A DNA stretch of 64,000 nt from Salinimicrobium sp049680855. Its GTDB lineage: Bacteria > Bacteroidota > Bacteroidia > Flavobacteriales > Flavobacteriaceae. Shown here piece by piece: positions 58,365 to 64,000 of this stretch. The stretch spans positions 1 through 64,000 of the forward strand of contig NZ_JBMPGS010000006.1 in the NCBI RefSeq assembly GCF_049680855.1, in the 5' to 3' direction. The translations under genes were made by a program, and so were the position numbers. How positions within the stretch are numbered: the first letter of the stretch is position 1; each line of letters begins with the position of its first letter. The notes under the pieces are model-generated. The model was not told the origin of the DNA. It saw only the letters and a list, made by a program, of their open reading frames with translations, and ran no database searches.

Positions 58365-58437
58365 TGGTGCCTCCAGGAATCGAACCAGGGACACAAGGAT
58401 TTTCAGTCCTTTGCTCTACCAACTGAGCTAAGGCACC
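58365..58437 (-). tRNA. tRNA-Phe (anticodon GAA)
   Basis: A 73-base gene whose reverse complement starts GGTGCCTTAGCTCAGTTGG. Acceptor stem GGTGCCT/AGGCACC with discriminator A, D-loop AGTTGGTAGAGC, anticodon loop CTGAAAA (GAA) and T-loop GGTTCGATTCC are all standard. CCA is not encoded. Confidence 0.97.
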
Positions 58438-58614
58438 AGTGCTTAAAGCAAGCTTACCTTGTTGTGGTAAGCGGGTGCAAATATAAATTCATTTTTATTA
58501 NGGGACACAAGGATTTTCAGTCCTTTGCTCTACCAACTGAGCTAAGGCACCAGTGCTTAAAGCAAGCTTACCTTGTTGTGGTAAGCGGGTGCAAATATAA
58601 ATTCATTTTTATTA
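58388..58614. repeat. 113-bp direct duplication around a single N (assembly join)
   Basis: Bases 58388-58500 are repeated exactly at 58502-58614, with the only ambiguous base of the window (N) at 58501. The repeated block starts in the middle of the tRNA-Phe T-arm (GGGACACAAGG) and ends in the upstream region (TTCATTTTTATTA). This is what results when two contigs ending in the same sequence are placed next to each other without merging. Confidence 0.9.
58502..58551 (-). pseudogene. Partial tRNA-Phe copy created by the duplicated contig end
   Basis: The 5' 50 bases of tRNA-Phe, identical to 58388-58437 and cut at the N. Probably not a second gene, but the other end of the same locus or of another tRNA-Phe copy. 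Confidence 0.75.
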
Positions 58615-58674
58615 ACCCACAAAACATTTTTTGAAAAAATGCTTTTGTAATTTAGCTTTCTGAAAGAAAAAGAT

Positions 58675-59406
58675 ATGAATCTCGTTATAGATGTTGGCAA
58701 TTCTTTTATGAAACTTGCTGTTTTTCAGGGTAGTGAACTCCTGGAGAAAAAAGTTGTCTCAAAAGAGAATTTTGAAGAAGAAATTCAAAAAATTTTTCAG
58801 CAGCACCCAAAAATTGACCGTAAGATCCTTTCAAGCGTTTCAGGAAGCAAATTTCTAACTCCTGATTTTCTTCAGAAGGATGAGAAGTTCATTGAATTGA
58901 ATCTTGAAACTCCGCTGCCTTTTCTGAATAAATACGCTACACCAAAGAGTTTGGGCAACGATAGAAAAGCTCTTGTGGCAGCAGCAGCGAAATATTTTAA
59001 AAATTCAAACGTTTTGGTAATTGATGCAGGTACCTGCATCACATATGATTTTAAAAATGACAAAAATGAATACCTGGGGGGTGCCATTTCACCTGGTTTG
59101 AATATGAGATTTAAAGCGCTTCACACTTTTACTGCTAACTTACCCGAATTAATTCCAACGAATGAAGTTGAGTTAATCGGTCAAAGTACCGCCGGCTCTA
59201 TAAATAGTGGAGTGGTGCATGGGCTGTGCTGTGAAATTGAAGGTTCTATTTTAAATTATTCTGAACGTTTCAAAAATCTCGAAATTATTTTTACAGGTGG
59301 AGACGCCCAATTTTTGTCTAAAAGATTAAAAAATGGCATATTTGCCAACTCCAATTTTCTGTTGGAGGGACTTAATTATATTCTTGAATTTAATAACACT
59401 CAATGA
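58675..59406 (+). CDS. coaX: Type III pantothenate kinase
   Basis: A 243-residue CoaX, first step of coenzyme A synthesis (ATP-dependent phosphorylation of pantothenate). ASKHA-fold motifs are NLVIDVGNSFMKLAVF (phosphate 1), LGNDRKALVAAAAKYF, VLVIDAGTCITYDF (catalytic Asp, phosphate 2), GGAISPGLNMRFKALHTFTANLP and EIIFTGGDAQFL. The length is typical. The stop overlaps the start of the outer-membrane protein gene (ATGA), starting a long conserved flavobacterial operon. Confidence 0.95.
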   Translation: MNLVIDVGNSFMKLAVFQGSELLEKKVVSKENFEEEIQKIFQQHPKIDRKILSSVSGSKFLTPDFLQKDEKFIELNLETPLPFLNKYATPKSLGNDRKALVAAAAKYFKNSNVLVIDAGTCITYDFKNDKNEYLGGAISPGLNMRFKALHTFTANLPELIPTNEVELIGQSTAGSINSGVVHGLCCEIEGSILNYSERFKNLEIIFTGGDAQFLSKRLKNGIFANSNFLLEGLNYILEFNNTQ

Positions 59407-60650
59407 CAAAACGATTAATTATAATCGTAACCATTTTATTTACAGTGATTACGACTGCTCAGGAAGGAACTTCCTCGCCTTATTCTTTCTACGGAATTGG
59501 GTTGAACACTTTTAAAGGTACCGTAGAAAACCAGTCTATGGGTGGTCTTAGCATATACTCAGACAGTATTCACGTCAATCTTCGTAATCCTGCAGCTTAT
59601 AGTAAATTAAGATTGACAACATACACGGTTGCAGGAAGTCATTCTTTAATGAAATTACAAAGTAATGGACTGGAAGAAAGTTCTACCGTTACTACTTTAG
59701 ATTATCTTGCTATTGGAATTCCTGCCGGAAAATTCGGATTCGGATTTGGGTTGATTCCTTATTCTTCTGTAGGTTATAACCTTATATCTATTAATGAAGA
59801 CGAAGGAACTGCCGGCCGGTACTCTGGAAATGGCGGAGTTAACCGGGTTTTTCTTAGTGCCGGGTTTCAGGTGACAGATAATTTAAGCCTGGGGGCTAAG
59901 GCAGATTATAATTTTGGAACCCTTGAAAATAGAAATATCTTTGTTAGAGAAGGTTTGCAATACGGTTCAAGGGAATATAATAGTTCTCAGCTTAGTGGTC
60001 TTACCTTCAACCTGGGGCTTAATTATGAAAGAATGTTAAATGATCGTCTTGAATTAAAGACCTCTGCTTATTATACTCCCGAAAGAGAAATAGATTCTCG
60101 TAACAGTAGGGAATTTGCAACAATTACCTTTACGAGTGCGGGAGATGAAATTGTTACCGATGTTCTGAATGTGGAAATGGCTGATACTGATATTACGTTA
60201 CCGTCAGAATATTCTGTGGGAGCAGGTATTGGGCAACCGAGAAAATGGTTCTTAGGGGCCGAGTATGTAAATAGGGGTGCAAGTGATTATAATAATAGGT
60301 CTTTTGCTACGGAAGGGGCGACTTATAGCAGTGCATCTACATATAGGCTTGGAGGGTTCTATATTCCGAATTATAATTCCCTTACCAGTTACTTTAGCCG
60401 AATTGTTTTTCGAGGAGGGGTGAGAATGGAGGAAACAGGTTTGAATCTTCAGGGAGAGTCTATTGATGAGTTTGGCATATCTTTTGGAGTAGGACTACCT
60501 GCAGGAAGGTTATTCTCTAATGCAAACCTGGGATTCGAGTATGGACAACGCGGTACCACGAATGCAGGCTTGATAAAAGAAGACTTCTTTAAAGTTATGA
60601 TAAGCCTCTCTTTAAATGACAAATGGTTTATCCAACGAAAATTTGAATAA
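59403..60650 (+). CDS. Outer-membrane beta-barrel protein
   Basis: A 415-residue protein with signal peptide (TKRLIIIVTILFTVITTAQ) and repeated amphipathic strands: YSFYGIGLNTFKGT, MGGLSIYSDSIHVNLRNPAAYSKL, GKFGFGFGLIPYSSVGYNL and FSNANLGFEYGQRGT, ending FFKVMISLSLNDKWFIQRKFE with a terminal Phe-rich strand. It resembles the FadL/PorV-type barrels often seen in this gene order. The function is unknown. It is co-translated with coaX and followed by the TPR gene after 30 bases. Confidence 0.85.
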   Translation: MTKRLIIIVTILFTVITTAQEGTSSPYSFYGIGLNTFKGTVENQSMGGLSIYSDSIHVNLRNPAAYSKLRLTTYTVAGSHSLMKLQSNGLEESSTVTTLDYLAIGIPAGKFGFGFGLIPYSSVGYNLISINEDEGTAGRYSGNGGVNRVFLSAGFQVTDNLSLGAKADYNFGTLENRNIFVREGLQYGSREYNSSQLSGLTFNLGLNYERMLNDRLELKTSAYYTPEREIDSRNSREFATITFTSAGDEIVTDVLNVEMADTDITLPSEYSVGAGIGQPRKWFLGAEYVNRGASDYNNRSFATEGATYSSASTYRLGGFYIPNYNSLTSYFSRIVFRGGVRMEETGLNLQGESIDEFGISFGVGLPAGRLFSNANLGFEYGQRGTTNAGLIKEDFFKVMISLSLNDKWFIQRKFE

Positions 60651-60680
60651 CTATAACTAATTAGAACTAAAACTGAAACT

Positions 60681-62054
60681 ATGAAAACTAAATTAATATT
60701 ATTTCTTTCGGGGGTTTTATTCAGCTCAGGTTTTGTAAATGCGCAGGCCAATCAGGATTGTGCCAGGAACGCTTCGCTAGCTTATACAGATGCGAAGGCG
60801 AAGAATTATGAAGCGGCATTTCCCCGAATTCAACAATTAAGGGAAGAATGCCCTACTTATAGCGTTGTGACTTACCAATATGGGGAAAGAATTCTAAAGG
60901 ATCGGTTAAATAATGCTGCGGAAGGTGAAAAGCAAGCAATAGCTCAGGATTTAATAAATCTATATAGAGAGCGTCTTGAACATTTTCCAGCCAAGACCGA
61001 TGAAGCAGAAGTGAAAATAGACATTGCACAGGCAATGTACGATAATAAAATTGGAGGTAAACAAGAGCAATTTGAAGCTTTTGATGCAGCCTGGGAACAG
61101 GATAAAGAAAGCTTCACAAGTGCAAGGGCTTTATACACCTATTTCTCTTTGTTAGTAGATTTACAGGATGCAGGACAAAAAGATCTTCAGGATGTATTCA
61201 ACTTATACGATGAGGTATCGGCTAAGATTGAAGAAGAAGAAAACAAAATGGCTCAGGGTCTTGCAAATCTTATTGAGAAGCAGGATGCGGGTGAAGATTT
61301 GACTTCTAAGGAAGAAAAACGAATCAGCGCTTATGAAACCAACCTGAATGCTTATAATCAGGTAAAAGGTAGTGTGAATGCGAAGCTTGGTCAACGTGCA
61401 GATTGTGAGAATTTAATTCCGTTGTACAGCAAAGACTTCGAACAAAATAAAAGTGATGTAGATTGGTTAAGAAGAGCTGCAGGAAGACTTTCAGGTAAGG
61501 ATTGTACAGATGATCCATTGTTCTTCCAGTTGGTTGAGGCTTTGCATGAGCAGGAGCCATCTGCTAAATCTGCCCTTTATCTTGGGCAATTGGCTGAAGC
61601 CGATGGAAATGCTTCAAAAGCTCTGGATTATTATCAACAATCTGCTGAGTTGGAAACCAATGCTTCAGATAAGGCAAGGGTTTACATGAAGATAGCGAAT
61701 AATTACAAGGATAAAGGGCAATTTTCTCAGGCTAGATCTTTTTACAATCAGGCACTTCAGGCAAGACCGTCAATGGGGCGTGCTTACTTACAGATAGCTA
61801 ACATGTATGCTCAAAGTGCTAATAATTGTGGAAGCAATCCTTTTGAGAAAAGAGCAGTGTACTGGTTGGCTGCAGATTATGCTGCCAGAGCAGGGCGTGT
61901 GGATCCTTCCATTAGTAGTAATGCAAACCAAACTGCTGCTGCTTATAGAGGTAGGGCGCCACAGAGAGCAGATATATTCCAGCAGGATATGCAGGGAAAA
62001 ACCATAAGCATTGGATGTTGGATAGGGGAAAGCATTCGAGTACCTAACTTGTAA
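60681..62054 (+). CDS. Secreted TPR protein
   Basis: A 457-residue protein with signal peptide (LILFLSGVLFSSGFVNAQ). TPR-like pairs lie near the N-terminus (KNYEAAFPRIQQLREEC) and C-terminus (GNASKALDYYQQSAELE; YKDKGQFSQARSFYNQALQA). A charged coiled segment is at about residues 170-220 (NLYDEVSAKIEEEENKMAQG). Paired cysteines are present in the mature part. Its place between an OMP gene and lptC suggests work in envelope assembly. No enzyme motif is seen. Confidence 0.85.
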   Translation: MKTKLILFLSGVLFSSGFVNAQANQDCARNASLAYTDAKAKNYEAAFPRIQQLREECPTYSVVTYQYGERILKDRLNNAAEGEKQAIAQDLINLYRERLEHFPAKTDEAEVKIDIAQAMYDNKIGGKQEQFEAFDAAWEQDKESFTSARALYTYFSLLVDLQDAGQKDLQDVFNLYDEVSAKIEEEENKMAQGLANLIEKQDAGEDLTSKEEKRISAYETNLNAYNQVKGSVNAKLGQRADCENLIPLYSKDFEQNKSDVDWLRRAAGRLSGKDCTDDPLFFQLVEALHEQEPSAKSALYLGQLAEADGNASKALDYYQQSAELETNASDKARVYMKIANNYKDKGQFSQARSFYNQALQARPSMGRAYLQIANMYAQSANNCGSNPFEKRAVYWLAADYAARAGRVDPSISSNANQTAAAYRGRAPQRADIFQQDMQGKTISIGCWIGESIRVPNL

Positions 62055-62055
62055 G

Positions 62056-62625
62056 ATGAAGATTACATACGGGAATATATTTTCAAAAAGCATTGTCACA
62101 GCAGTAGTTGTGGCAATGCTTTTTTCATGTGATGGCAATTTGCAGGGCGTACGGGATATGGAGGTGCCCGAAGATGCTCCTCAGGCAGTGGGCAGGGGTA
62201 TTAATTTAAAGTATACAGATTCCGGAAAAGTAGTGGCCACCTTAAAAAGTGAAAAGCTCAGGGATTTTACTAATAAAGAATTTCCTTATCAGGAGTTTCC
62301 GGATGGCCTGGAGGTGGTTTTTTATGATGAAAATGAGGAAAAAAATACTATAACTGCAGATTTCGGAGTGATCTACGAAGATACGGGCTTGATCGATTTG
62401 CAGGGAAATGTGGTGATAGTCACCAGTGACAGCACTGTTTTGACAGCTCAGCAGTTGTATTGGGATCAGAATCTAAATTGGGTGTTTACAGATCTACCCA
62501 ATACCATAAAATTCAACAACGGGGCCTTAAATGAAGGTATGGGCTTTGATAGCAATCAGGAATTCAGTAATTTTCGTTCCCGCTCTAATGTGGGGGTTCA
62601 GATAGTTAAAGAAGAAAAGGAATGA
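62056..62625 (+). CDS. lptC: LPS export ABC transporter periplasmic protein LptC
   Basis: A 189-residue LptC-family protein. The N-terminus has a lipoprotein-type signal (SIVTAVVVAMLFSCDGNLQG), and the beta-jellyroll follows with the family pattern GRGINLKYTDSGKVVATLKS, EFPYQEFPDGLEVVFYDENE, ITADFGVIYEDTGLIDLQGN and VVIVTSDSTVLTAQQLYWDQN. It takes lipopolysaccharide from the inner-membrane LptBFG and passes it to LptA. It begins one base after the TPR gene stop and overlaps the next gene by 4 bases. Confidence 0.9.
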   Translation: MKITYGNIFSKSIVTAVVVAMLFSCDGNLQGVRDMEVPEDAPQAVGRGINLKYTDSGKVVATLKSEKLRDFTNKEFPYQEFPDGLEVVFYDENEEKNTITADFGVIYEDTGLIDLQGNVVIVTSDSTVLTAQQLYWDQNLNWVFTDLPNTIKFNNGALNEGMGFDSNQEFSNFRSRSNVGVQIVKEEKE

Positions 62626-62813
62626 TGAAATTCTCTAAATTTTTTGAAATCGCATACCTCGCTGTTGCGGTATTTTTTCTTTATGAAACAGTGAGAATAT
62701 GGGATTCGGAGCGTAGCAGAGCTTATGTTTTTATCTTCCTAAGTGTAATAGCTATCTTCATGTTTCTCTTTCGGAGGCATTTCAGGAAGAAATACAATAA
62801 CCGCAATAAATAG
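62622..62813 (+). CDS. Small two-helix membrane protein (63 residues)
   Basis: Two hydrophobic helices (FFEIAYLAVAVFFLYETVRIW and AYVFIFLSVIAIFMFLF) and a basic tail (RRHFRKKYNNRNK). The start overlaps the lptC stop (ATGA), and the CNNM gene follows after 5 bases, so translation is coupled. The small gene is conserved at this place in flavobacterial operons; its function is unknown. Confidence 0.8.
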   Translation: MMKFSKFFEIAYLAVAVFFLYETVRIWDSERSRAYVFIFLSVIAIFMFLFRRHFRKKYNNRNK

Positions 62814-62818
62814 CTGGG

Positions 62819-64000
62819 ATGACTTATGAGATAATTATAATCATTTGCTCCCTTATTCTTTCTGCTTTTTTCTCGGGGATGGAAATTGCATACGTTTCTT
62901 CCAACAAAATTCATATTGAAATTGAGAAAAAGCAGAATGATCTTCTTGCAAAGGTTCTTACTCGTCTAACCAAAAAACCCTCAAAGTTTATTGCCACTAT
63001 GCTGGTAGGTAATAACATTGCACTGGTGGTATATGGTTTTTTTATGGGGGATTTACTCATGACCTGGTTAAGTTCCATGGAGTTGAATAGTGAATTCTGG
63101 AGGTACATTGTAATAGAATTCAGCCTTCTTACCCAAACCATTATTTCCACACTTATTATTCTGTTTACTGCGGAATTTCTACCCAAAGTCTTCTTTCAGA
63201 TCTATGCCAATTCACTTTTAAGATTTTTTGCTGTACCCGCGTATCTCTTCTATGTGCTTTTCGGACTCATTTCTTCTTTTGTAATTTGGATATCAGATCT
63301 GGTTTTGAAAAGCTTTTTTAAAACCCAGGGGGACGAAGTTCAGCTGGCATTTTCTAAAGTAGAGCTTGGGAACTACATTAGCGAACAAATGGAGCGAATG
63401 GAGGAAGATCAGGAAATAGATTCGGAGATCCAGATTTTTCAAAATGCACTGGAGTTTTCAGAAGTTAAATCACGCGAAGTAATGATCCCTCGTACCGAGA
63501 TCGTTGCTGTAGATATCACCCAGGAGCCAAAGGACCTGGTGAAAACTTTCACTGAAACCGGCCTGTCAAAAATTTTGATTTACAAGGAAACCATAGATGA
63601 CATCATTGGTTATATTCACTCTTTTGAACTTTTTAAAAAACCTGTTACGATTAAATCCATCCTGCTTCCAGTTGTTTTCGTACCTGAAACAATGCTGGTA
63701 AAGGATGTTTTAAATATCCTCATCAAAAAAAGAAAAAGCATTGCTGTGGTGATCGATGAATACGGTGGTACGAGCGGGATGATGACTGTAGAGGACATAG
63801 TGGAAGAGCTTTTTGGGGAGATCGAGGATGAACATGATCCCGTGGTTTTGATTGAGGAAAAGCTGGAAGACGATCGTTTTCTTTTTTCGGCAAGACTTGA
63901 GGTTGATTATCTAAATGAAACCTATAAGCTGGATCTTCCTGTGGGAGAGAACTACGAAACCCTGGGAGGCTATATCGTCAATCATACCGAAGAAATCCCC
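62819..64000 (+). CDS. CNNM/CorC (hemolysin C-like) transporter, 3' end beyond the window
   Basis: An open frame from ATG 62819 to the window end (394 codons, no stop). The N-terminal DUF21 membrane domain (SLILSAFFSGMEIAYVSSNK, FIATMLVGNNIALVVYGFFM, FTAEFLPKVFFQIYAN) is followed by an acidic helical stretch and two CBS domains (SREVMIPRTEIVAVDITQ; KKRKSIAVVIDEYGGTSGMM with VEDIVEELFGEIEDEHD). The start of the CorC C-terminal domain (FSARLEVDYLNETYKLDLP) is also present. The family transports or senses Mg2+ or Co2+. It is last visible gene of the coaX operon. Confidence 0.9.
   Translation, partial: MTYEIIIIICSLILSAFFSGMEIAYVSSNKIHIEIEKKQNDLLAKVLTRLTKKPSKFIATMLVGNNIALVVYGFFMGDLLMTWLSSMELNSEFWRYIVIEFSLLTQTIISTLIILFTAEFLPKVFFQIYANSLLRFFAVPAYLFYVLFGLISSFVIWISDLVLKSFFKTQGDEVQLAFSKVELGNYISEQMERMEEDQEIDSEIQIFQNALEFSEVKSREVMIPRTEIVAVDITQEPKDLVKTFTETGLSKILIYKETIDDIIGYIHSFELFKKPVTIKSILLPVVFVPETMLVKDVLNILIKKRKSIAVVIDEYGGTSGMMTVEDIVEELFGEIEDEHDPVVLIEEKLEDDRFLFSARLEVDYLNETYKLDLPVGENYETLGGYIVNHTEEIP

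Noticed and set aside
58359..58634. 91-residue frame with an internal repeat across the N
   Set aside because: It is the antisense reading of tRNA-Phe and of the duplicated contig end.

Overview
This window is a chromosomal segment of a marine-type member of the Flavobacteriaceae (Bacteroidota). The evidence is moderate-to-low GC, start regions with little Shine-Dalgarno signal, promoters of the Bacteroidota form TTG-N19-TAnnTTTG, a mevalonate-pathway block, the flavobacterial coaX/OMP/TPR/lptC/CNNM gene order, and short dispersed repeats common in this family. The genus cannot be fixed from the sequence alone. No rRNA, CRISPR array, intact transposon or prophage is visible.

Layout. 1-0.82 kb: a 5'-truncated TonB-dependent receptor fragment, a geneless stretch and tRNA-Leu(UAG). 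1-19.7 kb: M20 peptidase, a nucleotidase, a first BlaI/M56 sensor pair behind three operator dyads, PhnA, a YdjM-like protein, a membrane MutS-like ATPase, small conserved genes, hemW, ruvC, a flippase/GT2 pair, a frameshifted outer-membrane protein, then a second BlaI/M56 pair (with TonB-like C-terminus) followed by a TPR gene. 19.7-31.7 kb: membrane and stress genes, an orphan receiver, an unrecognised coiled-coil membrane protein with two tiny lipoproteins, an XRE-S24 self-cleaving repressor with a 15-bp inverted-repeat operator, an antiporter, oxidoreductases, SemiSWEET and TspO. 31.8-35.9 kb: mevalonate kinase, diphosphomevalonate decarboxylase, a UbiA prenyltransferase and a pseudouridine synthase. 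36.2-39.5 kb: arginine decarboxylase, agmatinase and a deoxyhypusine-synthase-like protein that lacks the catalytic lysine. 39.7-49.3 kb: nine minus-strand genes forming an ArsS/selenodomain-type cluster (three glycosyltransferases, Fe-S membrane protein, flavoprotein, purine nucleoside phosphorylase, CofC-like transferase, ArsS radical SAM, AhpD-like protein) without an ArsM; a small membrane protein and a sulfotransferase lie upstream. 50.9-57.7 kb: a three-repeat lipoprotein, a dinB-dnaE2 translesion cassette and an EEP-family protein. 57.7-58.6 kb: tandemly duplicated, broken GIY-YIG genes beside tRNA-Phe, and an assembly join (one N with duplicated 113-bp flanks). 58.7-64 kb: coaX, OMP, TPR protein, lptC, a small membrane protein and a CNNM/CorC protein cut by the window end.

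How the parts may work together. The S24 repressor operator and the dinB promoter share an 11-bp motif, GGAAAWWWTCC. This suggests that the repressor at 23-24 kb controls the mutagenic polymerase pair 28 kb away, as LexA would. The ArsS cluster reads like a pathway that builds a ribosyl conjugate from S-adenosylmethionine, removes adenine by phosphorolysis and passes the sugar to glycosyltransferases. These are the two most interesting systems here; both are inferences from motifs and gene content.
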